Below are positions 14,085 to 21,851 of a stretch of 45,826 bases of DNA, in pieces. Positions within the stretch are counted from its first letter, which is position 1. Every line of letters starts with the position of its first letter. Source of the stretch: a virus; the IMG/VR virus record IMGVR_UViG_3300022562_001035, positions 1-45,826 of that record; one strand, written 5' to 3'. The notes under the pieces are model-generated. The model had not been told where the DNA came from, did no database searches, and saw nothing but the letters and a program-made list of their open reading frames with translations. The translations under genes were made by a program, and so were the position numbers.

Positions 14085-14818
14085 CTCAGCTCGCACTCGA
14101 CATGCCGGTCACCCTTGCGCAGGCAACGGCCGAGAGCGGTGACGTTGTGTGGGTCGGGTCGCCATCGAGGCTCACGACGATGGTAAACGCGGTCGTCTCC
14201 CACATCCCGCTCGTAGCGAATCGACAGGGGACGTCGCGTGAGCACTGGCGTAGGCCAGCGGCCTATGTCTATGCCCGCCCGTTCAACTTGACGCCAGATG
14301 ACAGGGCGCTCGTATTGCGCATGAGCGCCGGGCTCATGCGACGGCGAGCGAGGTTGTCCTGCGCAAACGGTGACTGGCTCAGGCTCAATGGCGAGAAGAT
14401 CGGGTCCTCGTGGGACTCGTTCCGCGATCAGGTCCGGGCCTGCCCGCTGGCTGGATCAGACGACTGGACGTGGTGGCTGGACGTCGCGCGCCGGGCCACG
14501 AGCGAACAGCGGGCGGCTTTCAAGCGCACGCGGGCGAGCCTGAAGGCGGCTGGGGTAGCCCGCGGGACGCTCGAATACCTGGTCCTCCTGACCCAATGGC
14601 AGCCAGCGATCGGCGTCGCGCTCGCTTGGGTTCGGGCGGGCTTCGATCCGGGCAGTGATGAGTGGATCGTGCGCATGGACAAGGCCATGGCCGATGGCTC
14701 CGAGAGCGAGGTGCTTGGGGTGGACGAGGATTTCGCGCGGCTCACCAGGCGCCTGCGCGACGCCCCGCAGTCCCCGCTTGCGGTCGCCCTGCGAGATCAC
14801 GTGAGGGTCTGTTCATGA
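14081..14818 (+). CDS. Hypothetical Trp-rich helical protein
   Basis: A 245-residue protein from a GTG overlapping the previous stop. The N-terminal 80 residues are mixed; residues 80-245 are helical with many Trp and Arg (SDDWTWWLDVARRATSEQRA). It could be a DNA-interacting accessory protein of the replication block. No known signature. Ends in an ATGA overlap. Confidence 0.7.
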   Translation: MTQLALDMPVTLAQATAESGDVVWVGSPSRLTTMVNAVVSHIPLVANRQGTSREHWRRPAAYVYARPFNLTPDDRALVLRMSAGLMRRRARLSCANGDWLRLNGEKIGSSWDSFRDQVRACPLAGSDDWTWWLDVARRATSEQRAAFKRTRASLKAAGVARGTLEYLVLLTQWQPAIGVALAWVRAGFDPGSDEWIVRMDKAMADGSESEVLGVDEDFARLTRRLRDAPQSPLAVALRDHVRVCS

Positions 14819-15054
14819 GTGTGCTGCTCTGCTGGGCGCCCGATGGTCGCGGCAACATCTGCGGCGGCCGGCTTCGATGGCGCGCGACGGCGACGGGCTA
14901 CACGTCCGTCTGCTCGAAATGCTCGAGGGAGTCGCAGGCCGCTACCGGTGAGGTCCGCGAGCTCGACGCGCTCGGTGCTGAAGTCCTCGACCGACTGCGC
15001 CGAGCCAAGGGCGAACCCCACTACGCGGCCTCACAACCTGGAGACGACTGGTGA
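14815..15054 (+). CDS. Small zinc-ribbon-like protein
   Basis: A 79-residue protein. Cys pattern C6, C17 (NICGGRLRW) and C33-x2-C36 (CSKC) suggests a single zinc ribbon of the type that binds nucleic acid or polymerase. The C-terminal half is a charged helix. GTGA overlap with the next gene. No specific family assigned. Confidence 0.65.
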   Translation: MSVLLCWAPDGRGNICGGRLRWRATATGYTSVCSKCSRESQAATGEVRELDALGAEVLDRLRRAKGEPHYAASQPGDDW

Positions 15055-15419
15055 CCATGAGCACGACGACACCCGAGACGTTCGCGTGGTCCAGCGACGG
15101 CGAGCGCTATCACGATGAGTTCGGCTCGCGCGCCGAGGCCCTGGCTTTCGGCCGGGCGGAGACGGGGGGCGGCGAGACCATCTGGACTGGTCGCCGCGTC
15201 CCCGTCGTGCTGAGCCATCCCTTCGACGCCGGCGATCTCCAGGAGCGTATCCGGGACATGCTATACGACCAGATCGGCGAGGCCAGCGACGACTACGAGA
15301 CCACCGCCGAGGCGGACACGGCCTGGACCGAACTTGTCGGTGCCTGGGTCGAGGCTCACGGCCTGGCCTCGGTGCAGGGGTTCTTCGGGGTCGTCGAGAT
15401 TGAGGAGCACGAGCCATGA
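15051..15419 (+). CDS. Acidic hypothetical protein
   Basis: A 122-residue protein starting GTG 15051 (overlap) or ATG 15057. It is very acidic (about one residue in five is Asp/Glu), with helices around YDQIGEASDDYETTAEADTA and a C-terminal EVE-type tail. Acidic phage proteins of this size can be DNA mimics, but fold and role are unknown here. Confidence 0.7.
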   Translation: MTMSTTTPETFAWSSDGERYHDEFGSRAEALAFGRAETGGGETIWTGRRVPVVLSHPFDAGDLQERIRDMLYDQIGEASDDYETTAEADTAWTELVGAWVEAHGLASVQGFFGVVEIEEHEP

Positions 15420-15739
15420 ACTCACGCCTGTCCATCGGGGCCCGGGCTTTGATCTGGGAGATCATGAACGGCCACCATAGCGGTGCCTATCGGGCGAGGG
15501 GCACGGCCGCCGAGACTGAGGCCATCGCCGCTGGCGCGGTGGTTGCGTGCGAGGTCGACGGCCGTCTCTGTCTTTGGGCAACCCAGGAATTCGCAGACCT
15601 CGCGTGGGGACCGCGGCCGGACCGCTGCACTGCTCGACCTCCGCGATCTTGCTCGCGACCAGACGGCCAGCCGCTGCGCCACTGGGCGCCGGGGGGCTGG
15701 TGGACCAACACGGGGACGAGTTGTGAGGTGCGGATATGA
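15416..15739 (+). CDS. Hypothetical protein
   Basis: A 107-residue protein, ATG overlapping the previous stop. The first 65 residues look folded (SIGARALIWEIMNGHHSGAY, then VVACEVDGRLCLWATQEFAD); the last 40 are Pro/Arg/Trp-rich and probably flexible. A Shine-Dalgarno for the next gene (GAGGTG) lies in its 3' end. No family recognised. Confidence 0.65.
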   Translation: MNSRLSIGARALIWEIMNGHHSGAYRARGTAAETEAIAAGAVVACEVDGRLCLWATQEFADLAWGPRPDRCTARPPRSCSRPDGQPLRHWAPGGWWTNTGTSCEVRI

Positions 15740-17349
15740 CCGACGCCGCCCCGCCATCGTGGGTCAAGCGCGCCCCGGGCCTCAGCGCCGCCCACAAGTT
15801 CATGCTGGGCGTGCTGTGGGGTTACGGCCCCTACGCCGGTCGCGACGAGCTGTGGATGGACGTCGATGGCGACCGCCAGCCCCGACAGCCGGTCCTGTGC
15901 TGGGAGAGCTGCGCCGAGCTCGCCAAGCTGACCGACCAGCCAGAGGCGACGGTGCGCAACCAGCTGCGCAAGCTCGCCGCCGACGGCTGGATCCTCCGCG
16001 GTCCGGGCTCGATGCGCACCCTGGCCTGGCGCGAGCCTCGCAGGTTCGCGTATGGCGCACTGGCCAACGATGGCAGGTCGTCTGTCACCGATGGCCAGGT
16101 TCCGACCACGGGTGACCCTGGCCACGAGAGGCCACCAGACCGTCATTCGTGGACAGGGGGGGACCATGAATGCACACCCAGGGTGGCCACTGGTGGTCCC
16201 CAAACACTCCAAGAACACTCCAATTCAACTTCCAGGAACACTCCACCCGGGCCGCGCGCGCGCGACCCCGAGGACGCCCATGAGCGAAGCACGCACCCCA
16301 CCGAACGTGGACCCCAAGCACCTCGACGCCGACGGCCCGCCGCACCCGGACAGGGCGACCGAGATCAAGATCCTGCGCTGGGCGCTGGGCTATGGCCCGA
16401 CCGAGCGCGATCCCTGGACCAAGACGTCGCCGACCCCCTGGGCCCCAGCGGCCCCGACGAGTGCAGCGAGCGGCGACGTCCAGGCCAACTGCAGCACGGC
16501 AAACATCAGAATTCGGACCGTGACGGCGGATTTGAGGCCGAGGGGATAGGCGACGGGCGGCCAACTGCAGATACCCCAAGCGGCCTCGATAGCGGGGCGA
16601 GGAGCGAGAGCCATGAGCGAGACACCGACCATCGACACGATACGAGCGAAGACCAGCAAGGCCCTCGTGGCCGAGGCGAGGCGGGATCCGACGGCCACGG
16701 GGTACAGGTTTCGCATGCTGGACCGGCTGGACAGCAAGCTGTTTGCGGCGAAGATGGACCTGCTCGAAACTTACCCCCACCCCCCGAAGCCGTGGGAGCC
16801 CAGCCGCTGGAAAATGTCGCCCCTGCTCGCGAGCAGCGCGAAGCCCAGGCCACGGTAGCTCACCGACGGCGAGGCCGACGCGATGACCCGGGTGATGGGC
16901 GGGGGGCTGTAGCCGACGCACCCGCCCCGCTCCGCCTGATCCCCGCCGAGGCCGACGGCGACGCGGTGACCGAGCTGTGGGCCCTGCACGAGCGGCTGCG
17001 CATGGACGCCCTGGCCCACCACGGCAAGCCCAGGACCAAGCTCGCCAAGCCCGGCTCGAAGGCCGCCCGGGCCCTCGAGCACAGGATCCGCGAGCGCTTT
17101 GACGAGTACGGGCTCGAACGGTGTCGCGCCGTGCTGCACGCCAGGGCCGAGGAGTGGCGGCGGCAGCTCTCGCAGCTGGGCCGGGCGCCCGTGCAGACTT
17201 GGTCAGACCGCGGCTTCGAGTACGTGCTTGCCCGCCTCGACGCGGCGCCGGTCAGGTCGCGGCCGTCGGCCGGGCTCACGGCTGCGCCAGCCACCCTGCC
17301 GCTGGTACCCCGGGAGCTCAGCTCCGAGGAGATGGGGGGTGTGCTGTGA
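15736..17349 (+). CDS. Replication-initiator-like winged-helix protein (middle third doubtful)
   Basis: One open frame of 537 codons. Residues about 15-90 form a winged helix (LSAAHKFMLGVLWGYG, SCAELAKLTDQPEATVRNQL, then KLAADGWI), the usual N-terminus of phage replication initiators/organisers that load the DnaC-type protein encoded just downstream. The last 140 residues (LRLIPAEADGDAVTELWALH onward) are also well formed. Residues about 180-390 are low-complexity Arg/Pro/Gly/Asp with poor codon usage, while another frame there holds two good ORFs with Shine-Dalgarno sites. The ORF may be one protein with a disordered linker, or two genes joined by a shadow frame (a GTG at 16966 could start the second). 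GTGA overlap with 17346. Confidence 0.6.
   Translation: MTDAAPPSWVKRAPGLSAAHKFMLGVLWGYGPYAGRDELWMDVDGDRQPRQPVLCWESCAELAKLTDQPEATVRNQLRKLAADGWILRGPGSMRTLAWREPRRFAYGALANDGRSSVTDGQVPTTGDPGHERPPDRHSWTGGDHECTPRVATGGPQTLQEHSNSTSRNTPPGPRARDPEDAHERSTHPTERGPQAPRRRRPAAPGQGDRDQDPALGAGLWPDRARSLDQDVADPLGPSGPDECSERRRPGQLQHGKHQNSDRDGGFEAEGIGDGRPTADTPSGLDSGARSESHERDTDHRHDTSEDQQGPRGRGEAGSDGHGVQVSHAGPAGQQAVCGEDGPARNLPPPPEAVGAQPLENVAPAREQREAQATVAHRRRGRRDDPGDGRGAVADAPAPLRLIPAEADGDAVTELWALHERLRMDALAHHGKPRTKLAKPGSKAARALEHRIRERFDEYGLERCRAVLHARAEEWRRQLSQLGRAPVQTWSDRGFEYVLARLDAAPVRSRPSAGLTAAPATLPLVPRELSSEEMGGVL
16280..16549 (+). CDS. Nested small ORF with good codon usage
   Basis: An 89-residue ORF in the +1 frame relative to the 15736 gene. 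GAGGA lies 6-7 bases before its ATG, and third codon positions are mostly G or C, unlike the enclosing frame over the same bases. The product (MSEARTPPNVDPKHLDADGP then ATEIKILRWALGYGPTERDP) begins with the MSE/MSx pattern common here. Function unknown. Either a true gene or the remains of one interrupted by a frameshift. Confidence 0.5.
   Translation: MSEARTPPNVDPKHLDADGPPHPDRATEIKILRWALGYGPTERDPWTKTSPTPWAPAAPTSAASGDVQANCSTANIRIRTVTADLRPRG
16613..16858 (+). CDS. Second nested small ORF with Shine-Dalgarno
   Basis: An 81-residue ORF, also in the +1 frame relative to the 15736 gene. AGGAG (16599-16603) sits 9 bases before ATG. The product has a helical core (TIDTIRAKTSKALVAEARRD, MLDRLDSKLFAAKMDLLETY) and a Pro-rich tail. 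After its TAG the same frame continues with 17 G/C-ending codons to another stop at 16912, hinting at an eroded or read-through tail. Function unknown. Confidence 0.52.
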   Translation: MSETPTIDTIRAKTSKALVAEARRDPTATGYRFRMLDRLDSKLFAAKMDLLETYPHPPKPWEPSRWKMSPLLASSAKPRPR

Positions 17350-17549
17350 GTACCCTGCACACCCGCGGCTATCGGCCTGCCCAGGCGCATGAGCGGTCAT
17401 GGGGGCGCGACACTCGTGCTCTCTGGTACCGACGCTGGCGTCACATGCGAGAGGACGTCGGCCCAGGGGGGCCCCTGCGCGAGGCCGACACGTCCACATT
17501 CAAGTGGCCGTTCTCGCTCATTGCCGAGATGATTCGGGGGCGACGATGA
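17346..17549 (+). CDS. Small protein with N-terminal LHTRGYRP motif
   Basis: A 67-residue protein from GTG 17346, overlapping the stop of the initiator-like gene and ending in an ATGA overlap with the helicase loader. It starts S-T-L-H-T-R-G-Y-R-P followed by an E-R-x3-R segment, almost identical to the starts of the 2272 (minus) and 42476 (minus) proteins. The rest is basic and Trp-rich (TRALWYRRWRHMRED), ending in a short helix (WPFSLIAEMIRGRR). Function unknown. Confidence 0.68.
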   Translation: MSTLHTRGYRPAQAHERSWGRDTRALWYRRWRHMREDVGPGGPLREADTSTFKWPFSLIAEMIRGRR

Positions 17550-18874
17550 CCCCCGAGATCACCCCCCGTCTGGTCGCCGAGGCGATCGCCGCGCTCGCGG
17601 ACGAGCAGGTCCGCGAGAGCTGGGCTTACCTCGACACCTGGGATCGTCTCGCTCGCGCCGGTGTCCCCGTCGCCGACGTCCGCCGAGGGCTGGACACCGA
17701 GCCCGTGCAGACCGAGGCGATGGGGTACGTCGCTCGCTGGGCCGGCGAGGGTGGCAGGGGCCTGCTCGTCATCTGCGGCGAGGCCAAGGGTACCGGCAAG
17801 ACCTACGCGGCTACGCGCTTCGTGGCGCGGGAGGTTCGCGGGGGCCGGCGAGTCGCGTGGGTGCCAGCGGCCCGGCTGTCGACGATGTCGCTGCGCGAGC
17901 GGGACGAGTACCTCAACCGGGCCACCGCCGCGCAAACCATGGTGGTCGACGACGTCGGCGCAGGCGTCACCGGCTACCGACCGATCTCCGATGACGACCG
18001 CGGCAAAGGTGAGCACCTGCGGGGGATCTTCGAGGGCGTGATCATGGACCGACTCGGTCGGGGTGGGACGACGCTCGTGGTCTCGAACGCGAGCTTGCTC
18101 GAGATGAGTCACTGGCTCGGCGACCGCCTGCTCGATCGTCTCAAACAGGCTGGCGACGTCGTCGAGGTGCGAGACAGGACGAGCAGGCGCATGCGCGATC
18201 CCGACGACGTGGACCGGGCGACGGGCCAAGGGGCGGCGTACAGGAAGCACCGCAAGATCGTCTCGGTCATCGGCTACGACGCTGGCGATCGGCGGGTCGG
18301 GGATGCCCTCATCGCCAGGACGCAGCGCGCGGGCTACGAGGTCGACGCGGAGGACTACGACTCGAAGGACTATGACGAGGAACTCGCCCGGACGCGCAAG
18401 GGCTTCGAAGTGTGCAAGGCGGCGCGACTGTTGCTCGGTCTCGACCAAGGGTCGGTGCAAGCGAAGGCGCGCGAGCTCGCCGAGGCCGAGGCTCGGACGG
18501 TCGCGGCGGTCGCGGAAGAGTTCGACCTCGATCTTGGGGCCGAGGGCCTGACACTCGAGGTCGGCCTCGCGCTGGTGGCCCGCCGCATGGCTAGCCGCTG
18601 GCGCGAGCGGCTGCGCGAACAGGAAGAGAAGGCCGCAGCCAAGCCGGACTACCGACCGCTCATCTGCCGGGCCGTCTCCGAGGGACACGCCTGGGTCGAG
18701 GGCGCCCTCGTCCTGACCCGCCCACTGGGCGAAGAAGGGGAACCCGTCGTCCCGTCCCGCCTGACCGCCGAGGAGGTCGAGGCCGCGCGCGAGCTCGCCG
18801 AGGCTCGCGGGTGCCGCGTCCGGGAGACAAGCCAAGGGTGGGACTTTCTCATCCCACGACAGGGGGCAGCATGA
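17546..18874 (+). CDS. DnaC-type AAA+ helicase loader
   Basis: ATPase predicted to load the host replicative helicase (DnaB) onto phage DNA. In this 442-residue protein Walker A is GEAKGTGKT at about 78-86, Walker B TMVVDDVG at 131-138 and sensor 1 TTLVVSNAS at 175-183, the classic DnaC/IstB-like spacing. Residues 230-442 are an unusually long C-terminal extension. It contains an acidic segment (DAEDYDSKDYDEELARTRKG), a long charged coiled coil and a final compact domain ending QGWDFLIPRQ. Typical loaders are about 250 residues, so this is a fusion or extended form. The upstream initiator-like gene fits the job. No phage polymerase or helicase is encoded. Confidence 0.78.
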   Translation: MTPEITPRLVAEAIAALADEQVRESWAYLDTWDRLARAGVPVADVRRGLDTEPVQTEAMGYVARWAGEGGRGLLVICGEAKGTGKTYAATRFVAREVRGGRRVAWVPAARLSTMSLRERDEYLNRATAAQTMVVDDVGAGVTGYRPISDDDRGKGEHLRGIFEGVIMDRLGRGGTTLVVSNASLLEMSHWLGDRLLDRLKQAGDVVEVRDRTSRRMRDPDDVDRATGQGAAYRKHRKIVSVIGYDAGDRRVGDALIARTQRAGYEVDAEDYDSKDYDEELARTRKGFEVCKAARLLLGLDQGSVQAKARELAEAEARTVAAVAEEFDLDLGAEGLTLEVGLALVARRMASRWRERLREQEEKAAAKPDYRPLICRAVSEGHAWVEGALVLTRPLGEEGEPVVPSRLTAEEVEAARELAEARGCRVRETSQGWDFLIPRQGAA

Positions 18875-19191
18875 TCGCGATCACCGTGAAGCTGGAGTCG
18901 GCCGAGGACGCCCGCAAACTCGAGAGCACCCTGGCCGCGTTGGGGTACGAATATACGCTGTCGGGCCTCGACGCCGCTGCGCAGGCAGACAGGACCGCGC
19001 GCATCCATGCGCTCGCCGGCTTCGAGCGCGAGGTCTTCGACCACTTCGCCAAGGGCCGAGACTTCGCCGGGACCGCCGCGGCTATGGCCGTGAGCCGGAC
19101 GACTGTCGCCAGGTTCGCGGGCAACCTCGTGATTCGCTTGGGCCTGGGATCGGTGGATGAGGTCATAGCCGTTGCTCGGGGGGTCGCATGA
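18871..19191 (+). CDS. LuxR/GerE-type HTH protein
   Basis: A 106-residue protein. Residues about 50-106 match the LuxR-type HTH (FEREVFDHFAKGRDFAGTAA, AMAVSRTTVARFAGNLVIRL, then GLGSVDEVIAVARG), including the E-R-E-V start and the final R-L-G-x3-V/A-V-A pattern. The first 45 residues are a small alpha/beta unit (MIAITVKLESAEDARKLEST) like an ACT/RRM-type strand-helix. It probably binds DNA and may switch early to late expression. ATGA overlaps on both sides. Confidence 0.7.
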   Translation: MIAITVKLESAEDARKLESTLAALGYEYTLSGLDAAAQADRTARIHALAGFEREVFDHFAKGRDFAGTAAAMAVSRTTVARFAGNLVIRLGLGSVDEVIAVARGVA

Positions 19192-19496
19192 GCGCGACCC
19201 CCTACGCCGATGAGTGGCGCCGCTACACTCGGGAGCGCCTGGACCGACTGGGCTTGCAGGTGACTGCGCTTCTGGTCCGAACAGGGCTGGAGTGGAAGGC
19301 GATCGATCGCGCCCTGCGGATGTTTGGCAGCCCGCTCGACTTCGAGGTCGCGAGCATCATCGATGAAGAGCTGCGCAAGGCCGACGCGCGCGCATCGGCG
19401 AGGCTTCTGCGCCGGACCGAGGTGGTCCCGGTCGCGGTCGACCTCGACCCGCTTACCAACTGTGATGTGCGCTTCACCAACGGGGTGAAGCCGTGA
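19188..19496 (+). CDS. Hypothetical protein
   Basis: A 102-residue helical protein (RLDRLGLQVTALLVRTGLEW, then EVASIIDEELRKADARASAR) with a short beta tail. ATG overlaps the previous stop. Last gene before a hairpin, so it probably ends a transcription unit. No family recognised. Confidence 0.7.
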   Translation: MSATPYADEWRRYTRERLDRLGLQVTALLVRTGLEWKAIDRALRMFGSPLDFEVASIIDEELRKADARASARLLRRTEVVPVAVDLDPLTNCDVRFTNGVKP

Positions 19497-19510
19497 TAGA
19501 ACGAAAGCGG

Positions 19511-19530
19511 CCCCGCGCGAACGGGGCCAA
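19511..19530 (+). terminator. Hairpin in the 60-base gap before the DUF3850 gene
   Basis: GGCCCCG - six-base loop - CGGGGCC, a perfect 7-bp stem, without a T-tract. It may be a weak terminator or processing/stability hairpin. A strong Shine-Dalgarno (GAGGAGG) follows for ATG 19557. A weak promoter-like TTCACC/ATAGAA pair lies just upstream. Confidence 0.4.
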
Positions 19531-19556
19531 CACCAGCGCCCGCGAGGAGGGCACCG

Positions 19557-19949
19557 ATGAGTGAGAACGATAGCAACGAAGAGACGGCGGCCGCAACCCC
19601 GATGGATATCCGGACGCACGAGCTGAAGACGCACCCCGGCCCGTTCGAGGAGGTCTGGCACGGATGGAAGACCGCGGAGCTGCGGCACGATGACCGCGAG
19701 TTCAGGCTCGGCGACTACCTGATGCTCTCCGAGTGGGACCCCGAGACTGAGGCTTACACTGGGCGAACTGTCCGGTGCCGGGTGACGTGTGTGACGCGCG
19801 GTTGGGGTCTTCCCAGTGACATGTGCATGCTCTCCCTTGGCCCGCGGACGGGCTACGAATCGGGCAATGTTGCCTTCGAGGAGAAGCGCGGGGGATGGCT
19901 GCCGTATGAGTGGCCCGACTTGCGAGAGCCTCGGGGGGCGTCATCATGA
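19557..19949 (+). CDS. DUF3850 (ASCH/PUA-like) protein
   Basis: A 130-residue RNA- or ligand-binding fold protein. After a 17-residue flexible start it matches DUF3850: HELKTHPGPFEEVWHGWKTA, then ELRHDDREFRLGDYLMLSEW, DPETEAYTGRTVRCRVTCVT. The core signature is K-T-x-E-[LI]-R-x-[DN]-D-R-x-[FY] followed by GD and EWDPET. Such proteins are common in phages and are related to ASCH domains. Substrate unknown. A strong Shine-Dalgarno precedes the start. Confidence 0.85.
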   Translation: MSENDSNEETAAATPMDIRTHELKTHPGPFEEVWHGWKTAELRHDDREFRLGDYLMLSEWDPETEAYTGRTVRCRVTCVTRGWGLPSDMCMLSLGPRTGYESGNVAFEEKRGGWLPYEWPDLREPRGASS

Positions 19950-20614
19950 GCGACGAGACCCCGACCATCGAGCAGGACCTCGACACGCTCGCCGCGTTCT
20001 TCGGCGAGCCCGAAGGTCCCCCATGGCAACTCGGCAATGGCGACCCCTTCGACGCATACGCCCTCATGGCCCGGCTCCGCGCCGAGGTCGAGCGGCTCAC
20101 CCGGGAGCGGGACGACGAGCGCCACATGAAGGGCGTCTACGACTCGGACCGTCGCGTCCAGTTTGAGCGCGCCGAGACAGCCGAGCGCGAGCGGGACGCG
20201 GCCAGGCGAGCGCTTATCCGGTCGTGCTTCGGCTCGGCCGAGTACGCGGACATTCGCAAGCCGGGGGACGCGGACGGCATCAGGGCGAGGAGTCATGAAG
20301 AGGCGGCCGAGTACTGGGGTTGGGACTACCTCTACCCCGACGACTGCCCTGAGTGCCCGGGCGAGGGTGGTCGGCACGCGATGTCGTGCTCTCGTGGCGG
20401 CAACAAGGGGCAGATCGTCGTGTCGGTCACAGATGCGCGAGGGGATGACGGGTGCCTGCACTGTGACGCGCCGGTGGTCGCGCCATCCGAGCAAGCCTGC
20501 GAGCACCCAAAGTGCAAGGACGGCTTTATCGAGACGTGGGCAGGGGAGGGGCCGCCAATTCGGACACGGTGCCCGAGGTGCGCGAGGGCTCGGGCGGGAG
20601 CCATCAGGTCATGA
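19946..20614 (+). CDS. Hypothetical coiled-coil and zinc-knuckle protein
   Basis: A 222-residue protein. Residues about 40-90 form a charged coiled coil (RLRAEVERLTRERDDERHMK). The C-terminal half contains several Cys pairs (DCPECPGEGG, GCLHCDA, ACEHPKCKDG, TRCPRCARAR) of the DnaJ zinc-finger/'treble' style, often found in phage proteins that stabilise protein or nucleic-acid complexes. ATGA overlap at the start and end. Function unknown. Confidence 0.72.
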   Translation: MSDETPTIEQDLDTLAAFFGEPEGPPWQLGNGDPFDAYALMARLRAEVERLTRERDDERHMKGVYDSDRRVQFERAETAERERDAARRALIRSCFGSAEYADIRKPGDADGIRARSHEEAAEYWGWDYLYPDDCPECPGEGGRHAMSCSRGGNKGQIVVSVTDARGDDGCLHCDAPVVAPSEQACEHPKCKDGFIETWAGEGPPIRTRCPRCARARAGAIRS

Positions 20615-21528
20615 CCGGCTTCGCTCTCACCCACCCCAGCACCGAGGCCAGCGCTCGGGCCCTCGAGGGTGACCACGCGGACCGCGAAGACGACCCGACC
20701 CCGCGCGGGGTAGTGCGGGCTGCCCTGGAGGCGGCCGCCGGTCGGATAGCCAACATCACGCACCCGACCGCACGCGATGGCTTCGGCCCCGTCCGGGTCC
20801 TCGACGTCTGCGCCGGTTACGGCTGCTGGGCGTCCGAGCTGCGCCGGCTCGCGGGACTCCAGGGGTGGCCGGTCCACATTACCGGGGTCGAGCTGTTCGC
20901 GCCACGGTATGCAGACCTCACTAAGTGGTGCGACCGCTCAATTATAGCAGATTGGCGCGTACCACTGACCAGCGACGAATTCGGGCCCTTCGACATTGCG
21001 ATCGGCAACCCCCACTTTACCGCGCTCACCCACGAGGACCCAGAACAGTCCATGCCCGCGGTCCTGCTGCGCCATGCGCCCGCGGTCCTGCTACTGCACA
21101 CGCAGCAGGCCTTCGCCCGCGGCGAGGCCGGGCGCGGGGTCTGGCGCGCTTACCCGCCCGCGGCCTCGTGGATCGTTCCGGGATCGGTGAAGTTTCGCAC
21201 CGGGACCAACCCAAAGTGCCCGAAGTGCGCGCACGTGAACCCACTGGCGTTGGCCGTGGGCTCACTCCAGCAGCCAGTGACGCACTGCCTGGGCCGGGCA
21301 GGGCCGACGACCTACGACGGATATGAGCCCATATGCGGGGCCAAGCTCAAGACATGGGGCAGCGACAGCCGCTGCTACCAGGTCTCCCTCTGGCTGCGCG
21401 GCCACTCGGGACCCACGGCCCTGCACATGCTCCCGGAGCTCAGCGCGGACGAGCGGAGGTGGATCGTCGAGCCTGGGTCTGAGGAGCCCAGCGAGGACTA
21501 CCCGCCCGCACCAGGATGGTCGCCATGA
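20611..21528 (+). CDS. DNA methyltransferase-like protein (SAM-dependent)
   Basis: A 305-residue protein with a Rossmann methyltransferase core. Motif I is VRVLDVCAGYGCWA at about 61-74, an acidic motif II is TGVELF near 91-96, and motif IV is IGNPHF at 131-136. The N-P-x-F form of motif IV fits N6-adenine or related methylases, though NPP[YF] is usual and His replaces the second Pro. Two Cys pairs (CPKCAHVN and later PICG) suggest a zinc unit at about 205-250. No restriction partner is near. Likely role is self-protection or regulation; it could also be an RNA methylase or an inactive relative. Confidence 0.65.
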   Translation: MTGFALTHPSTEASARALEGDHADREDDPTPRGVVRAALEAAAGRIANITHPTARDGFGPVRVLDVCAGYGCWASELRRLAGLQGWPVHITGVELFAPRYADLTKWCDRSIIADWRVPLTSDEFGPFDIAIGNPHFTALTHEDPEQSMPAVLLRHAPAVLLLHTQQAFARGEAGRGVWRAYPPAASWIVPGSVKFRTGTNPKCPKCAHVNPLALAVGSLQQPVTHCLGRAGPTTYDGYEPICGAKLKTWGSDSRCYQVSLWLRGHSGPTALHMLPELSADERRWIVEPGSEEPSEDYPPAPGWSP

Positions 21529-21851
21529 ACATCGTCGCACTGATCAAGCGCGCTCTCGGGCCCACCCGCTCGAAGCTCCCACCGCCCGACCCGAGCTTCG
21601 CGCCCGGGCTCTACATCATCGGAAGCGCGGCCGTGATCCGGCAGCACGCCGAGATCCGCGCTGACCGGGGCGAGGCCAACTTTGCCGATGCCCTACTTTG
21701 CCAGGTCGCCGAGGCGCTCGAGCTTCGCCTCGACGGGGCGCGTCGGGACGACGGCGAAGTCGAGCTCCGCGCGGCCCTGCTCGAGGTAGCTCACGTCGTC
21801 AAGGCGTGGGTCGAGGCGATCGACCAACGGGAGCGGGAGGCGGGCCGATGA
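21525..21851 (+). CDS. Hypothetical helical protein
   Basis: A 108-residue protein from ATG 21525 overlapping the methyltransferase stop. A short strand (GLYIIGSAAVIRQHAEIRAD) is followed by long acidic helices. ATGA overlap with the next small gene. No family recognised. Confidence 0.7.
   Translation: MNIVALIKRALGPTRSKLPPPDPSFAPGLYIIGSAAVIRQHAEIRADRGEANFADALLCQVAEALELRLDGARRDDGEVELRAALLEVAHVVKAWVEAIDQREREAGR

Noticed and set aside
17441-18835. Minus-strand ORF of 464 codons opposite the helicase loader
   Set aside because: Shadow ORF typical of GC-rich DNA; the plus frame has Walker A/B and operon overlaps.
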